A stretch of 64,000 nt of DNA from Actinomyces graevenitzii C83 (GTDB lineage: Bacteria > Actinomycetota > Actinomycetes > Actinomycetales > Actinomycetaceae). The notes below the pieces were generated by a model, which saw nothing but the letters and a program-made list of their open reading frames with translations, was not told the origin of the DNA and made no database searches. The translations under genes and the position numbers were made by a program. This document shows, piece after piece, positions 34,825-44,175 of the stretch. Position 1 is the stretch's first letter. The number at the start of each line of letters is the position of its first letter. Where the stretch lies: contig NZ_JH470339.1 in the NCBI RefSeq assembly GCF_000239695.1, positions 62,001 through 126,000 on the forward strand, given 5' to 3'.

Positions 34825-36825
34825 ATGAGTAAAGTTATCGATGGCCTGTACCGGGTTGGCGAGGACATTGCCGACACCAAGGCCCCGCATGATGTTCCGA
34901 TCGAAAAGCGTTGGGAACAGCGTAAATTCCTAGCCAAGCTAGTTAACCCGGCTAACCGCCGTAAGCTTGACGTGATTGTAGTAGGCTCCGGCCTGGCCGG
35001 TGGCGCTGCTGCTGCCTCCCTGGGCGAGCAGGGCTACAACGTCAAGGTGTTCTTCTACCAGGACTCTGCCCGTCGCGCCCACTCCATTGCGGCCCAGGGT
35101 GGTATCAACGCTGCTAAGAACTACCGCAACGACAACGACTCGGTTTACCGCCTGTTCTACGACACCGTAAAGGGTGGCGACTACCGCGCTCGTGAAGACA
35201 ACGTTTACCGTCTGGCTGAGGTCAGCGCCAACATCATCGACCAGTGTGTGGCTCAGGGTGTGCCCTTCGCCCGCGAATACGGCGGTCTGCTAGACAACCG
35301 TTCCTTCGGTGGTGTGCAGGTATCGCGTACCTTCTATGCTCGTGGTCAGACCGGTCAGCAGCTGCTGATCGGTGCCTACCAGGCTCTAGAGCGCCAGGTG
35401 CGCGCCGGCACGGTTAAGGAGTTCCGCCGTCACGAGATGGTTGAACTGATCGTGGTTGACGGCAAGGCTCGCGGCATTGTCACCCGTGACATGATCAGCG
35501 GCGAGATCGAGACTCACCTGGCCGACGCCGTCGTGCTAGCCACCGGTGGTTACGGCAACGTATTCTTCCTGTCCACCAACGCTATGGGCTGCAACGGTAC
35601 CGCGATCTGGCGTGCTCACCGCAAGGGCGCCTACTTCGCTAACCCCTGCTACACCCAGATTCACCCCACCTGCATTCCGCAGTCCGGTGACTTCCAGTCC
35701 AAGCTGACCCTGATGAGTGAGTCGCTACGTAACGACGGACGCATCTGGGTACCCAAGAAGGCTGAAGACTGCGAGAAGGACCCGCGTCAGATTCCTGAGG
35801 AAGACCGCGACTACTACCTCGAGCGTATCTACCCCGCCTTCGGTAACCTGGTGCCCCGTGACATCGCCTCACGTCAGGCCAAGAACATGTGTGACGAAGG
35901 CCGTGGCGTTGGACCTGCCATTAAGGAAACCGACCCCGATGGCAACGAGCGCACTATGCGTCGTGGCGTCTACCTGGACTTCTCCGAGGCTATCGGGCGT
36001 CTAGGCAAGGAAGCCGTTTCTGCTAAGTACGGCAACCTGTTCGAAATGTACGAGCGCATCACCGGTGACGACCCCTACGAAGTCCCGATGCGTATTTACC
36101 CCGCCGTCCACTACACCATGGGTGGCCTGTGGGTTGACTACGACCTAGAGTCCTCCATCCCGGGCCTGTTCGTGGCTGGTGAAGCTAACTTCTCCGACCA
36201 CGGCGCTAACCGCCTGGGCGCCTCCGCCCTGATGCAGGGTCTGGCTGACGGCTACTTCGTTCTGCCCGACACCATCAACAACTACCTGGCTGACATGCTG
36301 CGTGAAGGCAAGGTAGACCCCAACGCTCCTGAGATTGCTCAGGCACGCAAGGATGTTGAGAACCGAATTGACCGTCTAATGGCTTTGGACGGTACCCGTT
36401 CGGTTGATGACTTCCACATGGCCCTGGGCCGCATTATGTGGGAGTACTGCGGTATGGAGCGTCGCGAAGACGGCCTGAAGAAGGCTGTAAAGCAGATTCG
36501 CGCGCTGAAGGAAGAGTTCTGGAAGGACGCCCGTATCACGGGTGAAAAGATGGAACTCAACCAGTCCCTAGAGAAGGCTGGACGCCTACTGGACTTCTTC
36601 GAGCTAGCTGAGCTGATGTGTATTGACGCTCTGCACCGGCGCGAATCCTGTGGTGGCCACTTCCGTGCAGAATCTCAGACCCCCGAGGGTGAGGCCCTGC
36701 GTCATGACGACGAGTTCCTCTACGTGGGCGCCTGGGAATGGACTGGTGAAAACCAGCCCCCGATCCTGCACAAGGAACCCCTTGTTTACAACGACATTGA
36801 ACTGAAGCAGCGGAGCTACAAGTGA
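34825..36825 (+). CDS. sdhA: Succinate dehydrogenase / fumarate reductase flavoprotein subunit
   Basis: Oxidises succinate to fumarate at a covalently bound FAD. The 666-residue product has the dinucleotide-binding [17 protein letters not shown] near 50-66 and the flavin-linking His86 in [38 protein letters not shown] and the capping domain follow, then [20 protein letters not shown] and the FAD end loop. Its length and motifs match the menaquinone-linked actinobacterial enzyme. Sixteen bases separate it from sdhC, and its stop overlaps sdhB by four bases. Confidence 0.97.
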   Translation: MSKVIDGLYRVGEDIADTKAPHDVPIEKRWEQRKFLAKLVNPANRRKLDVIVVGSGLAGGAAAASLGEQGYNVKVFFYQDSARRAHSIAAQGGINAAKNYRNDNDSVYRLFYDTVKGGDYRAREDNVYRLAEVSANIIDQCVAQGVPFAREYGGLLDNRSFGGVQVSRTFYARGQTGQQLLIGAYQALERQVRAGTVKEFRRHEMVELIVVDGKARGIVTRDMISGEIETHLADAVVLATGGYGNVFFLSTNAMGCNGTAIWRAHRKGAYFANPCYTQIHPTCIPQSGDFQSKLTLMSESLRNDGRIWVPKKAEDCEKDPRQIPEEDRDYYLERIYPAFGNLVPRDIASRQAKNMCDEGRGVGPAIKETDPDGNERTMRRGVYLDFSEAIGRLGKEAVSAKYGNLFEMYERITGDDPYEVPMRIYPAVHYTMGGLWVDYDLESSIPGLFVAGEANFSDHGANRLGASALMQGLADGYFVLPDTINNYLADMLREGKVDPNAPEIAQARKDVENRIDRLMALDGTRSVDDFHMALGRIMWEYCGMERREDGLKKAVKQIRALKEEFWKDARITGEKMELNQSLEKAGRLLDFFELAELMCIDALHRRESCGGHFRAESQTPEGEALRHDDEFLYVGAWEWTGENQPPILHKEPLVYNDIELKQRSYK

Positions 36826-37592
36826 ACATCAAGCTGAAGATCTGGCGTCAAAAGAACAAGGACACCGCCGGTCACTTTGAAGAGTACTCGCTAAGCGGCA
36901 TCGAGGAGCACATGAGCTTCCTTGAAATGCTAGACGTGCTTAACGAGCGTCTATTCAAGGAGGGCAAGGAGCCGGTAGCCTTCGACTCTGACTGCCGTGA
37001 AGGTATTTGTGGCCAGTGTGGCCTGGTAATCAACGGTATGGCTCACGGCCCGATCCGTTCGACCACCTGCCAGCTACACATGCGTCACATCGCTGAGGAC
37101 CCCTCGTTCTCTGACGGTGACACCATCACCATCGAGCCTTGGCGCGCAACCGGTTTCCCGGTACTTAAGGACCTGATCGTGGACCGTTCCGCCCTGGACC
37201 GTATCGTCCAGGCCGGTGGTTACATCTCGGTCAACACCGGTGCGGCCCCGGAGGCACACTCCGTGCCCGTCGAAAAGCCCAAGGCTGACCGTGCCTTCGA
37301 GGCTGCCGCCTGCATCGGTTGTGGTGCTTGCGTGGCTGCTTGCCCCAACGCCTCGGCCATGCTGTTCACTGCCGCTAAGATCACTCACCTGGGTCTACTG
37401 CCTCAGGGGCAGCCTGAGCGCTACATCCGCGTGATCAACATGCTCAACCAGCATGATGAGGAGGGCTTCGGTGGCTGCACCAACATTGGTGAATGCGCCG
37501 CTGTGTGCCCCAAGAGCGTGCCGATCGACGTGATCAGCCAGCTCAACCGCGACATGGGTAAGGCCCGCTTCAAGGGCGTGCACGTCCACTGA
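36822..37592 (+). CDS. sdhB: Succinate dehydrogenase iron-sulfur subunit
   Basis: Carries three iron-sulfur clusters from FAD to quinone. The 256-residue product has the [2Fe-2S] cysteines Cys58, Cys63, Cys66 and Cys83 ([21 protein letters not shown]). Two ferredoxin-like motifs follow: [13 protein letters not shown] and [18 protein letters not shown] 36822 overlaps the sdhA stop. It is followed by a strong terminator before tsaD. Confidence 0.97.
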   Translation: MNIKLKIWRQKNKDTAGHFEEYSLSGIEEHMSFLEMLDVLNERLFKEGKEPVAFDSDCREGICGQCGLVINGMAHGPIRSTTCQLHMRHIAEDPSFSDGDTITIEPWRATGFPVLKDLIVDRSALDRIVQAGGYISVNTGAAPEAHSVPVEKPKADRAFEAAACIGCGACVAACPNASAMLFTAAKITHLGLLPQGQPERYIRVINMLNQHDEEGFGGCTNIGECAAVCPKSVPIDVISQLNRDMGKARFKGVHVH

Positions 37593-37634
37593 GTTTGGCT
37601 TAACGCCACTATTCGTCTCATTTGAGACGGCCAC

Positions 37635-37674
37635 CGGTTCCCGGTACTACGTAAGTAGGCCGGGAACCGTTTTT
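37635..37674 (+). terminator. Rho-independent terminator after sdhB
   Basis: Arms CGGTTCCCGG (37635-37644) and CCGGGAACCG (37660-37669), with an inner CTAC/GTAG stem, are followed by TTTTT. A smaller hairpin CGTCTCA/TGAGACG lies just upstream at 37615-37629. Confidence 0.9.
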
Positions 37675-37705
37675 GGTATTAGCGCCAGGGGACTAGACTA
37701 GAAGG

Positions 37706-38752
37706 GTGAGCGATCCTTTGGTTCTAGGTGTGGAATCCACCTGCGATGAGACCGGTGTAGCCCTGGTACGAGGCCGTGAGTTGCTGGGGGATGTAACCGC
37801 CACTTCCATGGATAAATATGCGCGTTATGGGGGCATCATCCCCGAAATTGCCTCGCGCGCGCATTTAGAGTCTTTTGTTCCTACCCTTAACGCGGCCTTA
37901 GATAAGGCGGGCGTTGATTTACGTGACGTCGACGCTATTGCCGTTAGTGCAGGTCCGGGCCTGATTGGCTCGCTAACTGTGGGTATTAGCGCGGCCAAGG
38001 CTCTAGCGGTGGCGCTAGATAAACCCATTTACGGGGTTAACCACGTAATTGGTCACCTGGCTGTGGACGAGCTAGTTGACGGCCCCTTCCCGCAACGTTT
38101 TGTGGGTTTGATCGTCTCCGGCGGTCACTCAAACATTCTGGCTATTAACAATATTGCTACCGATGTGCGTGAGCTGGGTGGCACTCTCGACGACGCCGCC
38201 GGGGAGGCCTTCGATAAGGTGGGGCGCCTGTTGGGGCTGCCTTACCCGGGTGGTCCGCATGTCGATAGGCTCAGCCAAACCGGTGACCCAACTAAGATCC
38301 GCTTCCCGCGTGGTCTGTCTGCTGCTAAAGACAAGGAACGTCACCGCTATGACTTCTCCTTCTCTGGCCTAAAGACTGCGGTGGCCCGCTATGTGGAGAG
38401 CCTGCGCGCTCAGGACCAGCCCATTCCGTCCGCCGATATTTGTGCTTCTTTCTCTGAAGCAGTTAATGACTCACTGACCGCCAAAGCAGTGCAGGCCTGT
38501 CTGGACACTGACTGCGACACCCTGGTAGTGGGCGGCGGTTTTTCCGCTAACTCGCATCTACGCGCCCTAGCCGCTGAGCGCTGCGCGGCCGCCGGTATCA
38601 CCCTGCGCCTGCCTCCACTGCGTTACTGCACCGATAACGGGGCTCAGATCGCCGCCATGGGGAGCGCCCTAGTGCGGGCCGGGGTAGCGCCGTCGTCATT
38701 GGACTTTGCCCCCGACTCGGGCATGAGCCTGTCGCAAACCGTTATGCCATAG
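37706..38752 (+). CDS. tsaD: tRNA N6-adenosine threonylcarbamoyltransferase TsaD
   Basis: Catalytic subunit that puts the threonylcarbamoyl group on A37 of ANN-decoding tRNAs. The 348-residue product has LGVESTCDETGVALV, the metal-binding histidines near 113 and 117 (NHVIGHLAVDEL), VSGGHSNIL, the family signature GEAFDKVGRLLGLPYPGGP and YCTDNGAQIAAMG. GTG 37706. It normally follows rimI directly. Here sdhCAB and its terminator lie between, so it probably has its own promoter in the short gap. Confidence 0.97.
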   Translation: MSDPLVLGVESTCDETGVALVRGRELLGDVTATSMDKYARYGGIIPEIASRAHLESFVPTLNAALDKAGVDLRDVDAIAVSAGPGLIGSLTVGISAAKALAVALDKPIYGVNHVIGHLAVDELVDGPFPQRFVGLIVSGGHSNILAINNIATDVRELGGTLDDAAGEAFDKVGRLLGLPYPGGPHVDRLSQTGDPTKIRFPRGLSAAKDKERHRYDFSFSGLKTAVARYVESLRAQDQPIPSADICASFSEAVNDSLTAKAVQACLDTDCDTLVVGGGFSANSHLRALAAERCAAAGITLRLPPLRYCTDNGAQIAAMGSALVRAGVAPSSLDFAPDSGMSLSQTVMP

Positions 38753-38800
38753 TGACTGCGTTGGCTTAGTGAGCGCGCTGGCCTAATTGCTGCGCTGACC

Positions 38801-38840
38801 GGGCGGTTGAAACCTTAAACGGGTTGCAGCCGCCCTTTTG
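38801..38840 (+). terminator. Likely terminator after tsaD
   Basis: GGGCGG (38801-38806) pairs with CCGCCC (38830-38835) and TTTTGTTTG follows. The stem is short with a long loop. Confidence 0.6.
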
Positions 38841-38882
38841 TTTGCAGGCTGGCCCGATAGTACAAAACTAAACTAATTTCAC

Positions 38883-38919
38883 TATAAGCCGGTGGCCTAG
38901 TCGCTAGAGAGGCCACCGG
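38883..38919 (+). promoter_or_regulatory. Promoter -10 and hairpin/operator of the ABC exporter operon
   Basis: TATAAG (38883-38888) is a good -10 box, with no good -35. Directly after it lies a perfect 10-bp inverted repeat CCGGTGGCCT (38889-38898) and AGGCCACCGG (38910-38919). At this place it would cover the transcription start, so it may be an operator or a 5' RNA hairpin. Confidence 0.45.
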
Positions 38920-38963
38920 TGTGGCGCGTAGCATGTGTTTGTTACTTTCTAGCAAGGAATTTA

Positions 38964-40712
38964 ATGAGCACAATATTCACGCTGCTGCGTAGTTTGCGCC
39001 GATATTGGGGTGCATCGATCCTCACGCCGCTATTTATTATCGGCGAAGTCATTTTTGAATGTTTAATTCCGCTGATCATGGTCAGTTTGGTGGATAAGCT
39101 GGACGGCCATAGCCTAGGCCCGGTAGTACACTTGGGACTGATTTTGGTGGCCTTGGCAACAGCTTCCCTGGCTTGCGGTATTCTTTCAGCGCGTTTTGCG
39201 GCCACAGCCGCCACCGGTCTGTCGCGAAATCTGCGTCAGGACATGTTCTTTAAGGTGCAGGAATTTTCCTTCGCCGACATCGACAAGTTCTCCACTTCCT
39301 CCCTGGTCACCCGTATGACCACGGACGTAACTAACGTCCAAAACGCCTTCGGAATGCTGATCCGTATCGCCGTGCGCGTGCCGCTGATGATTATTTTCTC
39401 GGTGGTTATGGCCTGGCGTATTAACTCGGATATGGCACTGATTTTCCTAATCATGGTGCCCTTCTTGGCGGCTATCCTGTTCGGGATTGTGCGGTATGTA
39501 TTCCCGCTGTTTAGGCGCATCTTCAAAAAGTACGACGCGCTAAACAACTCAGTGCAGGAAAACATTGCGGCTATCCGCGTGGTTAAGTCTTTTGTCACTG
39601 AGGAGCACGAAACCAAGAAGTTCAACCGCGCCTCGCAGGATGTGCGTAAAGACTTCACCCACGCTGAAATCGTATTGGCTCTTAACGGCCCGGTGATGAT
39701 GTTCTTCATCTTCGCCGCCATCATGCTGGTGGATTACCTGGGCGCCTCCATGATTGTCAGCTCCGGCGCAACCAGCCTAACTAAGGGTGGTTTAACCGCA
39801 CTGATCACCTACGGTATTCAGATTCTGAGCCAAATGATGATGCTGGCTTTCATCTTCGTGATGACCACCATGGCTGCCGAGTCTGCTCACCGTATCGCTG
39901 AGGTGCTCAAGCACAAGCCCACCCTGACCTCGCCTAAGCGTGGGGTTAAGGAAGTTGCTGACGGTAGCGTCAGCTTTGAACACGTCTCCTTCCGTTACAG
40001 CGACGACGCCGAAGCTAACGCCCTCAGCGACATCAACCTAACCATTCCTTCCGGCTCCACCCTGGGAATCGTGGGTGGCACTGGTTCGTCTAAGACCTCC
40101 CTGATCCAGCTGATCTCGCGTCTATACGATGTCAACGATGGCGTAGTGCAGGTAGGGGGAGTGGACGTACGCGACTATGACCTAGAGACGCTACGCGACG
40201 CCGTCGCCGTCGTGCTGCAAAAAAACGTGCTGTTCTCTGGGACCATTGCCGAAAACCTACGCTGGGGTAACCCACAGGCCACCGATGAGCAGGTGATCCA
40301 CGCCGCCAAACTGGCCCAAGCCGACGAGTTCGTGCGCCAGCTACCGGGAGGCTACGACTACAAGATTGAACGCGGGGGCACCAACGTTTCCGGTGGTCAA
40401 AAGCAGCGTCTGTGTATTGCGCGGGCGTTACTGAAGAAACCCAAGATTTTGATTTTGGATGACTCCACCTCCGCCGTCGACACCAAAACCGACGCCCTAA
40501 TCAGGCGCGCTTTTGAAAGCGAAATCCCTGATACCACCACGATTATCATTGCTCAGCGTCTGTCCTCAGTTGAGCACGCTGACCAGATTGTGGTGCTAGA
40601 TGATGGGCGCGTTAAGGAATGCGGCACGCACGAGGAGCTGATGGCTTTGGGCGGCGAATACCGCGAAATCTATGACTCCCAGAACTCTGCCAGTGTAAGC
40701 GAGGTGGCCTGA
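38964..40712 (+). CDS. ABC exporter subunit 1 (degenerate ATP site)
   Basis: Half-transporter of 582 residues: six membrane segments (about 15-310) and a nucleotide-binding domain. The Walker A is GGTGSSKTS near 371, the signature NVSGGQKQR near 475, and the Walker B ILILDDSTSAVDT has Asp where the catalytic Glu is expected. The H-loop reads IAQRLSS with Gln for His. These changes are typical of the non-catalytic partner in heterodimeric exporters (LmrCD, TM287/288 type). I choose ATG 38964 (AAGGA upstream) over an upstream in-frame ATG. Subunit 2 starts one base after its stop. The substrate cannot be inferred. Confidence 0.93.
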   Translation: MSTIFTLLRSLRRYWGASILTPLFIIGEVIFECLIPLIMVSLVDKLDGHSLGPVVHLGLILVALATASLACGILSARFAATAATGLSRNLRQDMFFKVQEFSFADIDKFSTSSLVTRMTTDVTNVQNAFGMLIRIAVRVPLMIIFSVVMAWRINSDMALIFLIMVPFLAAILFGIVRYVFPLFRRIFKKYDALNNSVQENIAAIRVVKSFVTEEHETKKFNRASQDVRKDFTHAEIVLALNGPVMMFFIFAAIMLVDYLGASMIVSSGATSLTKGGLTALITYGIQILSQMMMLAFIFVMTTMAAESAHRIAEVLKHKPTLTSPKRGVKEVADGSVSFEHVSFRYSDDAEANALSDINLTIPSGSTLGIVGGTGSSKTSLIQLISRLYDVNDGVVQVGGVDVRDYDLETLRDAVAVVLQKNVLFSGTIAENLRWGNPQATDEQVIHAAKLAQADEFVRQLPGGYDYKIERGGTNVSGGQKQRLCIARALLKKPKILILDDSTSAVDTKTDALIRRAFESEIPDTTTIIIAQRLSSVEHADQIVVLDDGRVKECGTHEELMALGGEYREIYDSQNSASVSEVA

Positions 40713-40713
40713 T

Positions 40714-42765
40714 ATGAGTGACCAGCAGGAACTAGAACCGGGCGCCAAGCAGATGGAACAGGAACTGGCTGAGCAGAGCCAATCACCTCGAGCCCAGGCC
40801 ATTGCCAACCAGCCAGAGCGTGAAGCTAAGGCAGAGGACAAGGCAGCTGATAAAGAAGCTGGCGAGCCGAAACTGGAGTCAATCGACCACCCCTTTGGGC
40901 GGCTGCTGCGCTACGTATTTAAGTATTACCGGCTGCGCCTGGTAGTTTCGGCGTTCTGCATTGTGGTGGCGGCTATCGCCAGTGCAGTGGGCGCAATCTT
41001 CATGCAGCAAATCATCGATAACGTGGTTACCCCGGGCCTGGCAGCCGGCTCTATGGCGCCGGTGCAAGATAAACTAGTGCAGCTGGTGGGCCTGATGGGA
41101 GCCATTTTTGCGGCCGGTGTGCTAGCTGCCTACATCTCCACACGCATGATGGCTATCGTCACCCAGGGCACCTTAAAACACATGCGTGACGACATGTTTG
41201 CGCGTATGGAGACCCTGCCGCTGCGGTTCTTTGACACCCACCCGCACGGCGCCGTCATGTCTACCTACACCAACGACACTGACGCGATCCGTCAGCTCAT
41301 TGGCCAGTCACTGCCAACCCTACTGCAGTGCGGGCTAACCATCGTGGTGCTGGTGCTAACCATGCTGTACTACTCAGTGTGGCTGGCCCTGGTGGTGTTC
41401 TTGATTGCTGGCCTGATGATGTTTATAACCCGCGACCTGGGCGGTAAATCCGCCAAGTTCATGGTTAAACAGCAGCGCTCACTGGCCGACGAAGAAGGCT
41501 TCATTGAAGAAATGATGGACGGCCAGAAGGTAGTCCAGGTCTTCAACCACGAGCAGGCCGCTAAAGAAGAATTCCTAAAGTACAACCGCGAACTGTTTGA
41601 AAACTCCCAGAAAGCTAACCGTTTCGGTAACGTACTAATGCCGGCCCTGGGCAATATCGGCAACATTATGTACGTGGTTATCGCCATTATTGGCGGCATC
41701 TTGATCTTGGAGGAACTACCTAACCTGACCCTGACCGGAATTAACGTGGTCAGCGTGGGCGTGGTGGTTTCCTTCCTGGGTATGGTGCGTAACCTGTCGC
41801 AAACCATTGGGCAGATGTCCATGCAGGTACCCATGATTGCCCTGGGTATGGCTGGGGCCGGGCGTGTGTTTGCGCTGATCGGCCAGGAACCTGAAGCTGA
41901 CGAGGGCTATGTTGGGCTGGTCCGGGCCAAAGTGGATGCTGATGGCGAGGTAACCCCCACCCAGGAGCGCACCGGGCACTGGGCTTGGCGTCACCCCCAC
42001 CAGGCTGAAGGCACGGTTACCTACACGCCGCTGCGCGGCGAAATCGTGATGGAGCACGTGGATTTCTCTTATGACGGTAAGAAAGAAATCCTCCACGACA
42101 TCTCCCTGTGGGCTAAGCCGGGCCAAAAGATTGCTTTTGTGGGGGCTACCGGCGCCGGTAAAACCACTATCACCAACCTAATCAACCGTTTCTACGACAT
42201 TGATGACGGCAAGATCCGCTATGACGGCATCAATATCAACAAAATTCACAAGTCTGACCTGCGCCGTTCACTAGGCGTGGTATTGCAGGACGTGAAGCTG
42301 TTTACCGGCACGGTGATGGACAACATTCGCTACGGGCGCCTGGACGCCACCGATGAGGAATGTATTGCGGCAGCCAAGCTGGCTAACGCAGACTCCTTTA
42401 TCCGGCGTTTACCGCAGGGATACGACACCATGCTGACCGGTAATGCCGCTAACCTGTCTCAAGGCCAGGCGCAGCTGATCTCTATTGCCCGTGCGGCAGT
42501 GGCTGATCCGCCCGCCATGATCTTGGATGAGGCCACCAGCTCCATTGACACCCGCACTGAAGCTTTAGTGCAGGCCGGTATGGATAACCTGATGAAAGGC
42601 CGTACCGTATTCGTAATTGCGCACCGCCTGTCCACCGTGCGTAACTCTGACGCGATTATGGTGCTAGACCACGGGCGCATTATTGAACGCGGTAGCCACG
42701 ATGAATTGCTGGCTAAACGCGGGGTCTACTACCAGCTTTACACCGGTGCTTTTGAACTGGAGTAA
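40714..42765 (+). CDS. ABC exporter subunit 2 (catalytic partner)
   Basis: 683 residues. A charged Glu/Gln/Lys-rich cytoplasmic extension of about 50 residues precedes six membrane segments and a nucleotide-binding domain. The Walker A GATGAGKTT is near 476, the Walker B MILDEATSSIDT has the catalytic Glu, and the H-loop IAHRLSTV has His. The signature is LSQGQ rather than LSGGQ, matching the degenerate site of subunit 1. The pair should form one complete heterodimeric exporter with one active ATP site. An insertion of about 40 residues lies between the membrane and ATPase parts. A strong terminator follows. Confidence 0.93.
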   Translation: MSDQQELEPGAKQMEQELAEQSQSPRAQAIANQPEREAKAEDKAADKEAGEPKLESIDHPFGRLLRYVFKYYRLRLVVSAFCIVVAAIASAVGAIFMQQIIDNVVTPGLAAGSMAPVQDKLVQLVGLMGAIFAAGVLAAYISTRMMAIVTQGTLKHMRDDMFARMETLPLRFFDTHPHGAVMSTYTNDTDAIRQLIGQSLPTLLQCGLTIVVLVLTMLYYSVWLALVVFLIAGLMMFITRDLGGKSAKFMVKQQRSLADEEGFIEEMMDGQKVVQVFNHEQAAKEEFLKYNRELFENSQKANRFGNVLMPALGNIGNIMYVVIAIIGGILILEELPNLTLTGINVVSVGVVVSFLGMVRNLSQTIGQMSMQVPMIALGMAGAGRVFALIGQEPEADEGYVGLVRAKVDADGEVTPTQERTGHWAWRHPHQAEGTVTYTPLRGEIVMEHVDFSYDGKKEILHDISLWAKPGQKIAFVGATGAGKTTITNLINRFYDIDDGKIRYDGININKIHKSDLRRSLGVVLQDVKLFTGTVMDNIRYGRLDATDEECIAAAKLANADSFIRRLPQGYDTMLTGNAANLSQGQAQLISIARAAVADPPAMILDEATSSIDTRTEALVQAGMDNLMKGRTVFVIAHRLSTVRNSDAIMVLDHGRIIERGSHDELLAKRGVYYQLYTGAFELE

Positions 42766-42776
42766 ACGCTAAAACT

Positions 42777-42814
42777 AGTGTGGGGGCGCGACCTTTTGGC
42801 CGCGCCCCCACACT
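42777..42814. terminator. Bidirectional terminator after the ABC operon
   Basis: A perfect 14-bp stem (42777-42790 with 42801-42814) has a 10-base loop. It serves the plus-strand ABC operon and possibly the convergent secreted-protein gene. Confidence 0.88.
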
Positions 42815-42873
42815 ATGTTTAGCAGCTGCTATTTCAAATAGATGCTAGTAGCTACCTGGCTACTTCGAGCAGA

Positions 42874-43839
42874 TTACTTCCAGTCAGCGGGAATCGGGTA
42901 ACCGTCACGCTTCCAGCCCTCGGCACCGAAAGGCCACATGGCGCTGGTCCAGTAGTAGCTCTTGCCAGCCGGCAGGGACGGGTCATTCTGGGTGAAGTAG
43001 TAGGTCCACACACGCGGGATACCGGTAATGGTGGATACGCCGTTCTTGATAGTACGAGTCTCAGAGTGAGAGTCGATGTACTGAGCTACGGCTACGTTGT
43101 CTGCTTCCTGAGTGCCACCGATGGTGCCCTTAGCGTTGAAGTAGAAGTTACCACGGTAAACGCTGCGGTAAGGCACGAAGTTCTCGGGGTGCTCAAAGCC
43201 CATGGCGCGGATCTTTTCGTAAGCGTCAGCCACAACATCAGCCGGCAGAGAGTTAACGTTTACTGCGGTGGGCAGCGGCCAGCCGTTGGTGGTGCTGATG
43301 CGCTGGGTTACGGCAGCCTTGTTCTCGTTACCGGCCCAGTCGTACCAAGCCCTGTCCTGGTAGTAGGTGTTCCTACCGGCCAGGCCAGAGTGCTCGATGG
43401 TGTCGAACTTTACGATGTAGTTCTTGTGGATCCAGTCGATGCTGGCCACCTCAGTGACGTAAGCGGGCTTACCCAGAGCGTTGGTCTGACGACGCGGGCC
43501 GGGGTTGTCAGCGGCGTTACCGGTGAGGGTGGTGGTTTCGGTGGGGTAGATCTTACCGTTGGGGTTTTGCCACTTAGCGTTGGCGATGCGGAAACCGTAG
43601 TCGTTCTTGTTGCCTGAGTCGCGGTTGCCGTACTGCAGGCTGTTGCCGATCAGGAAGGAGTAGCTGCGCGGGTTGTCAGCGTACTGGTGGCCCTGGGTGG
43701 AGGCGTAGGTGTTGTTCCACCACAGCTTGGGCTCAACTACACGGGAGGTGGTGGCGGCACTAGCCTGCGCGCCGATTACGAGCACGGGGGCGCTCCAAGC
43801 TGCCCCCTTAAGGGTTGCGCGGCGAGAAATATCGCTCAT
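42874..43839 (-). CDS. Tat-exported protein of unknown function
   Basis: 321 residues. The N-terminus ISRRATLKGAAWSAPVLVIG has the twin-arginine motif (SRRATLK), a modest hydrophobic stretch and a cleavage site near AQASA, so export in folded form is likely. The mature part is rich in aromatic residues, Asn and Gly (KLWWNNTYAS, DRAWYDWAGNENK, RVWTYYFTQNDPSLPAGKSYYW, ending MWPFGAEGWKRDGYPIPADW). It has no cysteine, metal or catalytic motif that I recognise. It has its own promoter and a GAAGG ribosome binding site. A surface or adhesive role is only a guess. Confidence 0.82.
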   Translation of the reverse strand: MSDISRRATLKGAAWSAPVLVIGAQASAATTSRVVEPKLWWNNTYASTQGHQYADNPRSYSFLIGNSLQYGNRDSGNKNDYGFRIANAKWQNPNGKIYPTETTTLTGNAADNPGPRRQTNALGKPAYVTEVASIDWIHKNYIVKFDTIEHSGLAGRNTYYQDRAWYDWAGNENKAAVTQRISTTNGWPLPTAVNVNSLPADVVADAYEKIRAMGFEHPENFVPYRSVYRGNFYFNAKGTIGGTQEADNVAVAQYIDSHSETRTIKNGVSTITGIPRVWTYYFTQNDPSLPAGKSYYWTSAMWPFGAEGWKRDGYPIPADWK

Positions 43840-43879
43840 GATGTTTACCTTCGACAGATTCGAGTTGGGGATAGTTTTG

Positions 43880-43909
43880 AGGCTAACTATCTCTAAGGGG
43901 GAGCGTCAA
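43880..43909 (-). promoter_or_regulatory. Promoter of the Tat-exported protein gene
   Basis: Read on the minus strand, TTGACG (43909-43904), an 18-base spacer and TAGCCT (43885-43880) lie about 40 bases upstream of the start codon. Confidence 0.55.
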
Positions 43910-44175
43910 CGGCATAAGGAATATAAATAACCAAAATCACTGCAATTAGCACGAAATTGTATATTTAACTCAATTCACGGTTTAAAACCCTGAATTGAGA
44001 GCTACGCAACTTACATGCGATGCGAGATGTTCAATTACTTATATCGGGTGTGCGTATGCTGATCGCTAGGTAAAGACCTTAACCAGACAACCTGAAATTT
44101 AACTGAGAATAACCTGGAAGTGTTGACTCGGTTTGATTACACAGCTGCTTATGAATATAAGCCCAGACATTTAAG
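43910..44175. other. AT-rich intergenic region with inverted repeats
   Basis: No gene is visible. CTCAATTCA (43969-43977) and TGAATTGAG (43991-43999) form a perfect 9-bp arm pair around an inner GGTTT/AAACC. GCTTAT/ATAAGC (44147-44162) is a short hairpin just after the methyltransferase stop on the minus strand. One or both may end that transcript. Confidence 0.5.

Noticed and set aside
40714..40870. N-terminal extension of ABC subunit 2 as a wrong start
   Set aside because: The start lies one base after the subunit 1 stop, the frame is open throughout, and no internal ATG or GTG with a better ribosome binding site precedes the first membrane segment. The charged extension is kept.
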